59,456 nucleotides of DNA, from the NCBI RefSeq assembly GCF_009720835.1, contig NZ_WNKZ01000029.1, positions 1-59,456 of the forward strand, in the 5' to 3' direction. The notes beneath the pieces are model-generated. The model had not been told where the DNA came from. It saw only the letters and a program-made list of their open reading frames with translations, and did no database searches. This DNA comes from Pseudoduganella buxea (GTDB taxonomy: Bacteria > Pseudomonadota > Gammaproteobacteria > Burkholderiales > Burkholderiaceae_D). Position 1 is the stretch's first letter. The number at the start of each line of letters is the position of its first letter. Position numbers and translations under genes: made by a program. This document shows positions 25,924 to 37,751 of this stretch, in pieces.

Positions 25924-26523
25924 CTAGCGGGCGATGGCGCGTTCGAGGAAGTCCAGGCGGTCCTGGCCCCAGAAGCTTTCGCCTTCGTAGATGTACCACG
26001 GCGAGCCGAACACGCTTGCGGCCGTGCCCTCTTCCGTGTTGCGGTCGTATTCGGCCTGCACGCTGGCCGTCTGCGACGCTTTTTGCAGCTGCTGGCCATC
26101 GAGGCCGCAGCCGGCGGCGATGGCGGCCAAGGTGGCCTCGTCGCCGATGTTCTTTTCCTCGGCCCACAGGCCGCGCATGATGGCGTGGGCCAGGTCCAGC
26201 GCGATATCGCCGCCGTGGCCCAGGCGCGCGGCGATGATGGCCTTGGCCGCCAGGTCCGGCGAGACGGGGAAGAACTTCGGCTGCACGTTCAGCGCGATGC
26301 CGAGGTGTTCCGACCAGCGCGCCAATTCGGCCAGCCGGTAGGCCTGGCGCTGGGGCGCCCGCTTGGCCAGCGGCAGCCCGCCCGAGACGCCGAATACCTT
26401 GCCCAGGTCGAGCGGGCGCAGGTCGACCTGCACGCCGTGCCCGCGGCACAGCGCCACGAAGCGCTCATGGCCCAGGTAGGCCCATGGCGACTGAGGCGCG
26501 AAGTAGTACTGGCAGCTTTTCAT
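25924..26523 (-). CDS. 2-hydroxychromene-2-carboxylate isomerase-family protein
   Basis: This 199-residue protein has a DsbA/GST-kappa-like thioredoxin fold. It opens YYFAPQSPWAYLGHERF, the SPWAY(L) motif of the NahD family, where Ser takes the place of the thiol site. It ends with FGSPWYIYEGESFWGQDRL, typical of the family. NahD catalyses glutathione-dependent isomerisation in naphthalene breakdown, but stand-alone homologues are common in proteobacteria and have unknown substrates. No other aromatic-degradation gene is nearby, so the precise reaction is open. It lies 13 bases downstream of hemJ and ends just before the palindromic repeat. Confidence 0.85.
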   Translation of the reverse strand: MKSCQYYFAPQSPWAYLGHERFVALCRGHGVQVDLRPLDLGKVFGVSGGLPLAKRAPQRQAYRLAELARWSEHLGIALNVQPKFFPVSPDLAAKAIIAARLGHGGDIALDLAHAIMRGLWAEEKNIGDEATLAAIAAGCGLDGQQLQKASQTASVQAEYDRNTEEGTAASVFGSPWYIYEGESFWGQDRLDFLERAIAR

Positions 26524-26536
26524 CCGACACCTCCGT

Positions 26537-26965
26537 TCAGAACGGCTTGACCACCACCAGGATGACGGCGGCCAGCAGGATCAGCACCGGCACTTCGTTG
26601 AACCAGCGGTAGAACACGTGACCGCGGCTGTTGACGCCACGCTCGAATTTCTTCAGCAGCGAACCGCAGGCGTGGTGATAGCCGATGGCCAGCACGACGA
26701 ACAGCATCTTCGCGTGCAGCCAGCCCGGCAGCTTCATGCCTTCCGGCCCGCTGTATTGCAGGTAGGCGAGGATCAGCCCGAACACGACGGCCGGCACGGC
26801 CAGCAGGGTCATGAAGCGGTACAGCTTGCGCGCCATCAGCAGCAGGCGCTCCGTCGTCGGCCCCGCGCCTTCCTGCGCCAGGTTGACGAAGATGCGCGGC
26901 AGGTAGAACAGGCCGGCGAACCACGAGGTGACGAAGACGATGTGCAGCGCTTTGATCCAGAGCAT
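26537..26965 (-). CDS. hemJ: Protoporphyrinogen oxidase HemJ / CopD-like membrane protein
   Basis: This 142-residue protein has four membrane helices. The N-terminus MLWIKALHIVFVTSWFAGLF carries the conserved His8 of HemJ, and LPGWLHAKMLFVVL has the conserved His and Lys. The family (UPF0093) oxidises protoporphyrinogen IX to protoporphyrin IX in haem synthesis in bacteria lacking HemG and HemY. ATG 26965 is preceded by AAGGAAC. The neighbouring proA gene ends 17 bases upstream, so the two are probably co-transcribed. It was buried in a long shadow reading frame, but this frame and start fit the family exactly. Confidence 0.88.
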   Translation of the reverse strand: MLWIKALHIVFVTSWFAGLFYLPRIFVNLAQEGAGPTTERLLLMARKLYRFMTLLAVPAVVFGLILAYLQYSGPEGMKLPGWLHAKMLFVVLAIGYHHACGSLLKKFERGVNSRGHVFYRWFNEVPVLILLAAVILVVVKPF

Positions 26966-26982
26966 GGGGTTCCTTGGGAAGT

Positions 26983-28290
26983 CTATTGACGGATTTCGCC
27001 GTGGCCGAACACGACGTACTTCAGCGACGTCAGGCCTTCCAGCCCGACCGGGCCGCGCGCGTGCAGCTTGTCGTTCGAGATGCCGATTTCCGCGCCCAGG
27101 CCGTATTCGAAGCCGTCGGCAAAGCGCGTCGACGCGTTCACCATCACGGAGGCCGAATCGACTTCGCGCAGGAAGCGCATGGCGGCGCTGTAGTCTTCCG
27201 TGACGATGGCTTCCGTGTGCTTGGACGACCAGGTATTGATGTGATCCATCGCCGCATCGATGCCGTCGACGATCTTCACGGCCAGGACCGGCGCCAGGTA
27301 TTCGGTGGCCCAGTCTTCCTCCGTGGCGTGGGCTAGGTGCGGGTAGCCGGCGGCGGCCAGGATCGCATGGGCTTCCGGGTCGGCGCGCAGCTCGACCGAT
27401 TCGGTCAGGTAGCGCCCGGCCAGCTGAGGCAGCACGGTGGGGGCGATGCCCCGCTCGACCAGCAGGGTCTCCATCGTGTTGCAGGTGCCGTAGCGGTGGC
27501 ACTTGGCGTTGAAGCCGATGTCCAGCGCCTTCTGCAGGTCCGCCTTGGCGTCGATGTAGACGTGGCAGATGCCGTCCAGGTGCTTGATCATCGGTACCGT
27601 CGCCTCTTCCATCAGGCGCGCGATCAGGCCCTTGCCGCCGCGCGGCACGATGACGTCGACATACTGCGGCATCGTGATCAGGGCCCCCACGGCGGCGCGG
27701 TCGGTGGTGTCGACCACCTGCACGCCGTCGGCCGGCAGCCCGGCGCCTTCCAGCCCGGCCTTGACGATCTTCGCCAGCGCGCGGTTGCAGTGGATCGCTT
27801 CCGAGCCGCCGCGCAGGATGGTGGCGTTGCCGCTCTTGATGCACAGGCCCGCCGCGTCCACCGTGACGTTCGGACGCGCTTCGTAGATGATGCCGATGAC
27901 GCCCAGCGGCACGCGCATCTGGCCCACCTGGATGCCGCTCGGACGCACTTTCAGGTTCGAGATTTCGCCGACGGGATCGGGCAGCGCGACGATCTGGCGC
28001 AGGCCTTCGATCATCGTCGTAATGGCCTTGTCCGACAGGGCCAGCCGGTCCAGCATGGCCGGCGCCAGGCCGTTGGCGCGGGCAGCGTCCAGGTCGAGCT
28101 GGTTGGCCGCGCGCAGGGCTGGGGCTTCCCGTTCGATGGCGTCGGCGATCAGCGCCAGCGCGCGGTTGCGGGTGGCCGAGTCGGCACGCGCCATGGCGCG
28201 CGAGGCGGCGCGGGCGCGGCGGCCCAGGTCCTGCATATAGTGTTCAATACCGGCTTCGATATTTTGTTCAGTGCGAGAGTTCATCGTCAT
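26983..28290 (-). CDS. proA: Glutamate-5-semialdehyde dehydrogenase (ProA)
   Basis: This 435-residue enzyme of proline synthesis reduces gamma-glutamyl phosphate to glutamate semialdehyde with NADPH. Visible features are [23 protein letters not shown] (substrate/NADP loop), a central VPRGGKGLI, and the catalytic cysteine in [11 protein letters not shown]. Length and motifs are full and typical. ATG 28290 overlaps the holA stop (ATGA); an internal ATG two codons later is an alternative. Being coupled to holA and leuS-lptE is the usual betaproteobacterial arrangement. Confidence 0.95.
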   Translation of the reverse strand: MTMNSRTEQNIEAGIEHYMQDLGRRARAASRAMARADSATRNRALALIADAIEREAPALRAANQLDLDAARANGLAPAMLDRLALSDKAITTMIEGLRQIVALPDPVGEISNLKVRPSGIQVGQMRVPLGVIGIIYEARPNVTVDAAGLCIKSGNATILRGGSEAIHCNRALAKIVKAGLEGAGLPADGVQVVDTTDRAAVGALITMPQYVDVIVPRGGKGLIARLMEEATVPMIKHLDGICHVYIDAKADLQKALDIGFNAKCHRYGTCNTMETLLVERGIAPTVLPQLAGRYLTESVELRADPEAHAILAAAGYPHLAHATEEDWATEYLAPVLAVKIVDGIDAAMDHINTWSSKHTEAIVTEDYSAAMRFLREVDSASVMVNASTRFADGFEYGLGAEIGISNDKLHARGPVGLEGLTSLKYVVFGHGEIRQ

Positions 28291-29303
28291 CCCCGTGCTA
28301 CCTTCAACGCCAGCTGCAGCATGGCGTCCCACTGGTCGCCGGCGAACGCCTTGCCGCGCAACCCCTTGACCATCTTGTCGACCTGGGCCGCCTGTTGCAG
28401 CGCCCCTTCCAGCGTGGCCAGCGACAGCCGGCGCAGGGCCGGTTCCATCATGCGCTCGCGCGGCCCCCAGATACGGTATTCCTTCAGCAGCGCGCCCAGC
28501 GGGCGGCCCTGCGCCATGCCTGCCTTCAGTTTCAGCAGGGTGCGGATCTCCTCGGACACGGCCCACAGCACCAGCGGCAGCGCCTCGCCCTCGCCCTTCA
28601 GGCCTTCGAGCATGCGCACCAGCCGGGCCGGATCGCCCGTCAGCATCGCCTCGGACAGCTTGAAGACATCATAGCGCGCCACGTTCAGCACGGCATCGTG
28701 CACCTGTTCGAAGGTCAGCTTGCCCGGCTCGTGCAGCAGGCCCAGTTTCTGGATTTCCTGGTGCGCGGCCAGCAGGTTGCCTTCGACCCGGTCGGCGATG
28801 AAGTCCAGGCTCTGCCGGTCCACGCTCTGGTTCTGCTGCGCCAGGCGCATCGAAATCCAGTTCGGCAGCGCCGCGCGCTCGACGGTGGGAATCTCGATAT
28901 ACACCGCAGCCTGCTGCAGCGCCGTCACCCAGGCCGCCTTGGCGGTCTGCCAGTCCAGCTTCGGCAGGGTGATCAGGGTGAGGTTGTCCGGGCTCAGGTC
29001 CTTTACATAGGCCTGCAGCGCGGCGCCGCCGTCCTTGCCTGGCTTACCGGTGGGGATGCGCAGTTCGATCAGCTTCTTGTCGCCGAACAGGGACATGGCC
29101 TGGTTCGCCGCCAGCAGCTCGCCCCACTTGAAGCTGCGTTCCACGCTCAGCACATCGCGCTCGGAATAGCCTTGCGCGCGGGCCGTGCGCCGGATCTTGT
29201 CGGCCGCCTCCAGCGCGAGCAGGTGCTCGTCGCTGGTGATGACATACAGCGGCGACAAGGGTTTGGCCAGGTGGCCGTCCAGCGCTTCAGCCCGCAGTTG
29301 CAT
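28287..29303 (-). CDS. holA: DNA polymerase III delta subunit (HolA)
   Basis: This 338-residue clamp-loader subunit opens the beta sliding clamp. The N-terminal domain starts [22 protein letters not shown], the usual P-loop-like fold lacking a working Walker A. The clamp-binding strip ([17 protein letters not shown]) is at about residues 66-83, and the C-terminal collar helices end with [10 protein letters not shown]. It lies five bases after lptE and overlaps proA, forming a leuS-lptE-holA-proA operon. Confidence 0.95.
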   Translation of the reverse strand: MQLRAEALDGHLAKPLSPLYVITSDEHLLALEAADKIRRTARAQGYSERDVLSVERSFKWGELLAANQAMSLFGDKKLIELRIPTGKPGKDGGAALQAYVKDLSPDNLTLITLPKLDWQTAKAAWVTALQQAAVYIEIPTVERAALPNWISMRLAQQNQSVDRQSLDFIADRVEGNLLAAHQEIQKLGLLHEPGKLTFEQVHDAVLNVARYDVFKLSEAMLTGDPARLVRMLEGLKGEGEALPLVLWAVSEEIRTLLKLKAGMAQGRPLGALLKEYRIWGPRERMMEPALRRLSLATLEGALQQAAQVDKMVKGLRGKAFAGDQWDAMLQLALKVARG

Positions 29304-29308
29304 GATGC

Positions 29309-32634
<3,326 letters not shown>

Positions 32635-32675
32635 TTATACTGGTTAGCTGCCGGCGGCAGCACGCCGCCCCGCTG

Positions 32676-33404
32676 ATGGCCTATCAGGAATTTTCGCCCC
32701 ACCCCGCGCTGCGCCCGTACGTGGCCTGCCTGTGGGCATCGCAGGCGGCCGCCGGACCGTCACGGCACCGCGTGCTGCCCGACAATTGCGTCGACATCCT
32801 GTGGCAGGACAGCGGCGCCGAGCCATTTGCGGTCGGCATGATGAGCGCGCCGATCTGGGTGCCGACGGTCCGGCCCGTGCGCACGGTGGCGGTGCGCTTC
32901 AAGCCGGCGGCCGCTTCCCTGTTCCTGGGCGTGCCATTGCATCCGCTGGCGGACACCCGCGCCGGCTTGCCCGAGCTGTGGGGCCGGGGCAATGTCGACC
33001 GCCTGAACGACGCGCTGTGGCAACCCGGCATGACGACCGCGGCGCAGCTACGCCTGGTCGAAGCGGCGTTGCTGGCCCGGCTGGCCGGCGCCGGTCCCGT
33101 CGTGCCATCGCTGGGTGCGCACGCCGTGGCGGCCATCGAGGCGTCGCACGGCACCGTGCGCATCGAGCAGCTGGCCGCCGCACTGGGCGTGTCGCGCCAG
33201 CATTTCTCCCTGCGCTTTCGCCAGCAGGTGGGCATCGCGCCGAAACTGTTCGCCCGCATCTGCCGCTTCCGCCAGGCCAGCGCACTACTGGTCGGGCCGG
33301 CCGACGTGGCGACCGTGTCGGCCCGGTGCGGCTACTTCGACCAGTCGCACCTGATCCGCGACTTCCACGATTTCGCCGGCACGACGCCGGATGCCTGGCG
33401 CTGA
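32676..33404 (+). CDS. AraC-family transcriptional regulator
   Basis: This 242-residue protein starts MAYQEFSPHPALRPYVACLW. The N-terminal region (about 1-140) has the layout of the DUF6597 sensor domain: HRVLPDNCVDILWQ and VAVRFKPAAASLFLGVPLHPL. The C-terminal region is a two-helix-turn-helix AraC domain (IEQLAAALGVSRQHFSLRFRQQVGIAPK, then FDQSHLIRDFHDFAGTTPDAW). It is followed 71 bases later by a VOC protein, which it may regulate. The ligand is unknown. An in-frame upstream extension to 32607 overlaps the leuS promoter region and is less likely. Confidence 0.88.
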   Translation: MAYQEFSPHPALRPYVACLWASQAAAGPSRHRVLPDNCVDILWQDSGAEPFAVGMMSAPIWVPTVRPVRTVAVRFKPAAASLFLGVPLHPLADTRAGLPELWGRGNVDRLNDALWQPGMTTAAQLRLVEAALLARLAGAGPVVPSLGAHAVAAIEASHGTVRIEQLAAALGVSRQHFSLRFRQQVGIAPKLFARICRFRQASALLVGPADVATVSARCGYFDQSHLIRDFHDFAGTTPDAWR

Positions 33405-33475
33405 CCTTCCATTTTTCCAATACGGGGCGGCCCCGGCGTGGCACGATGGCGCCATTACCCTTTCTGGAGAGCGTC

Positions 33476-33841
33476 ATGATCAACGGTTTGCGCAGCGCGA
33501 TTTATCCGGTCGCCGATCTGGCCGCCGCCAAGGCCTGGTACATTCAGGTGTTCGGCGTCGCGCCCTATTTCGACGAGCCCTTCTATGTCGGCTTCGCTGT
33601 CGGCGGCTTCGAGCTGGGCCTGCTGCCCGACGGCGTGCCGGGTACGACGGGCGTCCAGGTGTATTGGGGGGTGGACGATATCGTTGCCGAAGCCGAGCGC
33701 ATCACGGCACTCGGAGCGAGCACTCACACTGCAATCGAGGATGTCGGCGGCGATATTCGCATGGTGCAGCTGGCCGACCCGTTCGGCAATGTGCTGGGGC
33801 TGATCCAGAATCCCCATTTCGATCCGGCGGCGATGCGCTGA
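33476..33841 (+). CDS. VOC (glyoxalase/bleomycin-resistance) family protein
   Basis: This 121-residue protein has two beta-alpha-beta-beta-beta modules: GLRSAIYPVADLAAAKAWYI at the start, and VQVYWGVDDIVAEAERI with ADPFGNVLGLIQNP in the second half. This is the VOC fold used by glyoxalases, dioxygenases and antibiotic-binding proteins. ATG 33476 has TGGAGA upstream. The metal ligands of glyoxalase I are not all evident, so no reaction can be assigned. It probably shares regulation with the AraC gene before it. Confidence 0.85.
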   Translation: MINGLRSAIYPVADLAAAKAWYIQVFGVAPYFDEPFYVGFAVGGFELGLLPDGVPGTTGVQVYWGVDDIVAEAERITALGASTHTAIEDVGGDIRMVQLADPFGNVLGLIQNPHFDPAAMR

Positions 33842-33864
33842 CAGGAACGGCGTCCCCGTGCTAA

Positions 33865-33890
33865 TATACGGTTCGTATATAAACCGTATA
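33865..33890. promoter_or_regulatory. Palindromic operator before the ParD-like gene
   Basis: TATACGGTT (33865-33873) and AACCGTATA (33882-33890) form a perfect 9-bp inverted repeat with an eight-base spacer. A second palindrome, ATACG-GTT-CGTAT (33866-33878), is nested in the left half, so three half-sites are present. It ends ten bases before the ATG of the ParD-like gene. It is well placed for self-repression by a ribbon-helix-helix-type protein. Confidence 0.75.
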
Positions 33891-33900
33891 AGGCACCATC

Positions 33901-34134
33901 ATGGGTATCGTCAAGATTTCCGACCAGATGCATGAAAACCTGCGTATCGCCAGCGGCGCCCTGAGCCGCTCGATCAATGCGCAGGCCGAACACTGGCTGC
34001 GCATCGGCCTGCTGGCCGAAACCAATCCCGACCTGAACTACAGCGAACTGTGCCAGTTGCTGCTGCGTGGCGACACGGGCGGCGGGCCGCTGCGCCTCAG
34101 TCCCCTGAGCCGGGAGGCCCTGCACGATGCGTAA
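33901..34134 (+). CDS. ParD-like antitoxin-type protein
   Basis: This 77-residue protein opens MGIVKISDQMHENLRIASGA and continues LSRSINAQAEHWLRIGLLAE. This is a short ribbon-helix-helix-like strand-helix pattern (VKISDQMHENLRIAS), typical of the ParD-like family (PF11903) found beside map in betaproteobacteria. No ParE- or RelE-type toxin gene is adjacent; its stop overlaps the start of map. It probably binds the palindrome directly upstream (33865-33890) and so may control map expression. That regulatory role is an inference. Confidence 0.8.
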   Translation: MGIVKISDQMHENLRIASGALSRSINAQAEHWLRIGLLAETNPDLNYSELCQLLLRGDTGGGPLRLSPLSREALHDA

Positions 34135-34915
34135 GAAGAGTAGCGATGCCATCCTGATCAAGTCGCCCGAGCAGGTTGAAATGTCGCGCGTGGCCGGCCA
34201 GCTGGCGGCGGACGTGCTGACGATGATCGGCCCGCACGTGCAGCCGGGCGTGACGACGGAATACCTGGACCAGCTGTGCAACGACTACATCGTCAAGGTG
34301 CTGCAGGTGATTCCCGCCAACGTCGGCTATGCCGGTTTCACGAAAACCGTCTGCACCTCCGTCAACGAAGTGGTCTGCCACGGCATCCCGTCGCCGAAGA
34401 AAACGCTGAAGGACGGCGACATCATCAACATCGACGTGGCCGTCATCAAGGACGGCTGGTTCGGCGACACCAGCCGCATGTACTACGTCGGCAATGTCGG
34501 CAAGGCCGCGCGCAAGCTGTGCGAGGTGACGTACGACGCCATGTGGGCAGGCATCCGCGCCGTCAAGCCGGGCGCCACGCTGGGCGACGTCGGCCACGCC
34601 ATCCAGGTGCTGGCCGAAAAGGCCGGCTACTCCGTCGTGCGCGACTACTGCGGCCACGGCATCGGCATGGTCTACCACGAAGACCCGCAGGTGCTGCACT
34701 ACGGCCGCCCCGGCATGGGCCTGGAACTGCGCCCCGGCATGGTCTTCACGATCGAACCGATGATCAACGCCGGCAAGCACCAGACCCGCGCCCTGCCGGA
34801 CGGCTGGACCGTCGTCACGGCCGACCGTTCGCTGTCGGCCCAGTGGGAGCATATGGTCACCGTCACCGAGACGGGCTTCGATGTGCTGACCTTGGCGCCG
34901 GGCGAGAAAGCCTGA
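34127..34915 (+). CDS. map: Type I methionine aminopeptidase
   Basis: This 262-residue enzyme removes the N-terminal Met from nascent proteins. The five metal ligands are visible: Asp in NIDVAVIKDG, Asp in GWFGDTSRMYYVG, His in CGHGIGMVYHEDP, Glu in VFTIEPM and Glu in SAQWEHMV. The start ATG lies eight bases before the end of the ParD-like gene, so translation is coupled. A clear terminator follows. Many betaproteobacteria keep a second map in the tsf/rpsB region, so this may be the accessory copy; this cannot be checked here. Confidence 0.96.
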   Translation: MRKKSSDAILIKSPEQVEMSRVAGQLAADVLTMIGPHVQPGVTTEYLDQLCNDYIVKVLQVIPANVGYAGFTKTVCTSVNEVVCHGIPSPKKTLKDGDIINIDVAVIKDGWFGDTSRMYYVGNVGKAARKLCEVTYDAMWAGIRAVKPGATLGDVGHAIQVLAEKAGYSVVRDYCGHGIGMVYHEDPQVLHYGRPGMGLELRPGMVFTIEPMINAGKHQTRALPDGWTVVTADRSLSAQWEHMVTVTETGFDVLTLAPGEKA

Positions 34916-34931
34916 GCCGCCAGGCGCAGGG

Positions 34932-34956
34932 AACCTGGAACTGTCCAGGTTTTCTT
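34932..34956 (+). terminator. Intrinsic terminator after map
   Basis: AACCTGGA (34932-34939) and TCCAGGTT (34944-34951) form a perfect 8-bp stem with loop ACTG, followed by TTCTTTC. It lies 16 bases after the map stop. Confidence 0.85.
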
Positions 34957-35052
34957 TCGTTCCATGCGGTGCTAAGCTGAGATGCCGATGGCAGAAGAAT
35001 AGTCTCGTCGGATTTTCTCTGCCGCGTCCGGCTGCATTTGCCGCGAGGCCCC

Positions 35053-35943
35053 ATGGCACCCCGATACCAGCACCACCACCGCACGCGCGACTTCGGCAGG
35101 GTCCTCGATCATGCCGAGCGCATCGTGCGCCTCGTCCTGTCCCTCGTCATCGTTACCCTGCTGCTCTGGCTATGCTGGACCGATCCTGTCCTGTCAGCCA
35201 ATTCCCAGATTTACCTGAAGGCGCTGATGGCATTTGCCTTGGCTGTGTTGATGGCGTCGATGGCAGGCATGCTGGAAATCGAGGGCAAGTCCCCCGGCTG
35301 GATTTTCCGGGCAGCGGGCGGCTGTGCCATATTCGCGCTCGTCTGGTTCACACTGCCGGCGATCGTCGGCTCGCTGGAACGGCGCGCCGCGGCGGAACTA
35401 CGCATGGAGTCCTTTGAACTATTCGATATCCGCAGCATGGAACCGCCGGGCGATCCGAGGGTGCAGGCAGTCGCAGGAGTGGCGGTAACGGTGCCGCTGG
35501 ATATCAGCGCCACGTCGCGGTTCAACGTGGCGCAGCCAGCCTGGGTCCATGGGGCAATGCTGCACATACGTGTCGGCCACGATACGGTGAAACTGCCCTG
35601 GCTGTATTTCGTTCGCCATGTGCCGGGAAAACAGAACTCGTGGCTTTCCTCCGATCCCCTGACGACGGCGCAAACTTTCGCAGTTGCGGCGGAAACGCAC
35701 CAGTACCGCGAAGTGCTGTTTGCCAGCAGCCCCCAGCAGCTTAACTGGGGGCAGGTCATTCGGCACATGGAGAAGACTGGCACGCTGGAATTGACAGTAT
35801 TCTGGCAAACCCGGCAGGAGCGCGGCGCCGTCGGTATCGAGCAGTCCTGCCGCACTGCGGTCAAGCCGGACCGAGCTACGGTTCGCGCCGTGCTGCGCCG
35901 GTTCCGGAACCCCGGCAGGTACGTATTTAATTGTGCTACGTGA
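35053..35943 (+). CDS. Membrane-anchored protein of unknown function
   Basis: This 296-residue protein is not one I recognise. After a basic, His-rich N-terminus (MAPRYQHHHRTRDFGR) come three hydrophobic segments: about 23-43, 57-75 and 91-110. A soluble region of about 185 residues follows that probably faces the periplasm, with SMEPPGDPRVQAVAGVAVTVPLDI. It contains two Cys (SCRTAV and FNCAT at the very end). ATG 35053 is preferred over a TTG five codons upstream. The stop lies eight bases before a small secreted protein gene, so they form a pair. Function unknown. Confidence 0.7.
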   Translation: MAPRYQHHHRTRDFGRVLDHAERIVRLVLSLVIVTLLLWLCWTDPVLSANSQIYLKALMAFALAVLMASMAGMLEIEGKSPGWIFRAAGGCAIFALVWFTLPAIVGSLERRAAAELRMESFELFDIRSMEPPGDPRVQAVAGVAVTVPLDISATSRFNVAQPAWVHGAMLHIRVGHDTVKLPWLYFVRHVPGKQNSWLSSDPLTTAQTFAVAAETHQYREVLFASSPQQLNWGQVIRHMEKTGTLELTVFWQTRQERGAVGIEQSCRTAVKPDRATVRAVLRRFRNPGRYVFNCAT

Positions 35944-35950
35944 GGTCATC

Positions 35951-36265
35951 ATGAACAATTTCGCTGCCAGCATATTGGCCCTGGTAATACTCAGTGTGTT
36001 GACGCCTGGCAGCGCACAGGACGCGCCCGAGCCCAGGCAGGCAGAGGGGAAACGTCAGGCGAACGTTCAAGCCGATCGCCAGGAGAAGGCGACAGAGAAG
36101 CCGGACGCAACGGCTGCCTGTGTAAAAGAGGAAAATTGCGAGTTTCACCGCAAGAAACCGAAATATAAAGGTGGACCGTGTCAGGGCGGCATGTGTCCGC
36201 CTGGTAAGCCCGAAAAGCCCACGCACGATCCACTGGTCCAACCGCAGCAACCCAGGTCGCGCTGA
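35951..36265 (+). CDS. Small secreted Lys/Pro-rich protein, unknown function
   Basis: This 104-residue protein has a signal peptide (MNNFAASILALVILSVLTPG, likely cleaved after GSA). The mature part is very hydrophilic and low in complexity, rich in K, Q, E and P, with four Cys: ACVKEENC, then GPCQGGMC. The C-terminus is proline-rich. The pattern suggests a short disulfide- or metal-bound element in an otherwise disordered periplasmic peptide. No family is recognised. Codon use is less GC-biased than the neighbours. Confidence 0.6.
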   Translation: MNNFAASILALVILSVLTPGSAQDAPEPRQAEGKRQANVQADRQEKATEKPDATAACVKEENCEFHRKKPKYKGGPCQGGMCPPGKPEKPTHDPLVQPQQPRSR

Positions 36266-36285
36266 GGGCGCGCCAGGCGAACGAG

Positions 36286-36834
36286 CTAGCGGCCGTAACG
36301 GACCGTCAACGCGGCGCTGCCAAGGCTGTTGGCGTGGGTCATGAAGCCGATCAGCGCGGGCGATGCGTCGGCCGGGACGTCGAGCTTCTCCACTTTCAAT
36401 GCATGCACGGTGAAGATGTAGCGGTGCGCCTTGTCGCCCGCGGGCGGGCAGGCGCCGCCGAAGTCGTGGGTGCCGTAGTCGTTACGGCCGTGCCGGGCGC
36501 CTGCCGGCAGGCTGCCCTGCTTGCCGGCGCCGCCCGGCAGCGCGGTGACGGTGGCGGGCAGGTCGTAGACCACCCAGTGCCACCAGCCGCTGCCGGTGGG
36601 CGCGTCCGGATCGTAGGCGGTGACGACGAAGCTTTTCGTGCCCGCCGGCGCATCGCGCCACGCCAGTTGCGGCGACACGTTGTCGCCCGCGCAGCCGAAG
36701 CCCCGGTACACCTGCCGCGCCGGCAAGGTGTCGCCATCGGCCAGCTCCGTGCTGCGCAGTTCGAGCGCCTGGGCGCCGGCCGTCAGCGCCAGCAGCGCGG
36801 CCGTGCAGAATGCCTTATTGACTCCCTTGTTCAT
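36286..36834 (-). CDS. YbhB/YbcL (PEBP, Raf-kinase-inhibitor-like) protein
   Basis: This 182-residue protein starts MNKGVNKAFCTAALLALTAG, a signal peptide ending AQA; GGGAGA precedes ATG 36834. Mature motifs are typical of bacterial phosphatidylethanolamine-binding-like proteins: GFGCAGDNVSPQLAWRDAP, YDPDAPTGSGWWHWVVYDLP and HDFGGACPPAGDKAHRYIFTVHAL. DPDAP and the GxCPP loop shape the ligand pocket. The ligand in bacteria is unknown; the protein should be periplasmic. It is next to a broken AraC gene. Confidence 0.92.
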   Translation of the reverse strand: MNKGVNKAFCTAALLALTAGAQALELRSTELADGDTLPARQVYRGFGCAGDNVSPQLAWRDAPAGTKSFVVTAYDPDAPTGSGWWHWVVYDLPATVTALPGGAGKQGSLPAGARHGRNDYGTHDFGGACPPAGDKAHRYIFTVHALKVEKLDVPADASPALIGFMTHANSLGSAALTVRYGR

Positions 36835-36920
36835 GCTGTTCTCCCTGTCGAAACGATGGGAGCATGATGCCGTGGCACGCCTGCGCAATGCGCTCAATCG
36901 GCGGCGCGAAACGCTCAGGA

Positions 36921-37744
36921 TCAGGCGTTGCCGACGGCGCCCGGCCCGACGCCGAAACGCAATGTGAACTGGCGCGTGAAGCTGGGCACCGAGCGGTAGC
37001 CGCAGGCCAGCGCGATGGCCTTGACGGGACGGCGCGTCGTCTGCAGCAGGGCCATGGCGTGATACAGCCGGGCGTCGCGCAGCACTTCGCGCAGGGACGT
37101 GTGTTCCTCGGCCAGCCGGCGCCGCAAGGTGGCGCCGCTGATGTGCAGGCTGTCCTCGAAATCGGCGGAGCACCAGTCGCGCCGGGCTCCGTGCCCACCT
37201 GCAAGCGGATGCGGGCTGCCACCGACAGGTCCTGCGCCAGGCGGAACTGGCTGTCGCCGCTTCGGTGCAGTGCCAGCAGCACGCCCACCAGCGCATGGTC
37301 GACCAGGGCCGCATCGGTGCCCGGGCGGTTCAGCAATTCGAGCAAATACCGCAGCGCTTCATGCAGCGGCGCCAGCGCCGCGCCGCCGTGGCTGGCGGCA
37401 GGGGCCGGCGGCAAGGCATGGGCTTCGAGCAGGCGGCGCGCCAGCTCCACGACGCGCCAGGGAAAGACGATGCACCAGGCCCGGTAGCAGTCCTGGCCCG
37501 CGATATTCTCGACGGTGCCGCGGCAGGCACGGTGCACCATCAGGTAGCTGCCCGGGCCGACATGCGTCGTCGCCTGCCCGGCAGTGAAGACCTTCTCGCC
37601 TTGCAGGGGGACGATCAGCGCGGGCTGGTCGAAGTCGACGGCGCGCAGGCTGTAGGTCTGCCGCGCCGTGATCAGCAGTTCGGGGCGGTGGGCCAATCCT
37701 GTCGCCAGCCACGCCGGCAGCGGCGGCATATGGCCCTCGCCCAT
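36921..37744 (-). pseudogene. AraC-family regulator with a one-base frameshift
   Basis: The reading from ATG 37744 gives a normal AraC sensor half (residues 1 to about 185, ending SVAARIRLQVGTEP). It then loses frame near 37179-37188. The matching DNA-binding half continues in another frame: DWCSADFEDSLHISGATLRRRLAEE through to CGYRSVPSFTRQFTLRFGVGP, ending at 36921. The span is 824 bases, one short of a multiple of three, so a single missing base in the run GAGCCCGGCGCGACTGG explains it. Restoring it would give the typical EPARDW junction. This is either a genuine recent inactivation or a sequencing error in a GC-rich run. No programmed slippery site is seen. Confidence 0.85.
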
Positions 37745-37751
37745 GGCGGTC

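Noticed and set aside
25821..26099. N-terminal extension of the RlmL-like protein through the palindromic repeat
   Set aside because: The extension translates the non-coding repeat. ATG 25820 has a good ribosome site and begins the conserved sequence.
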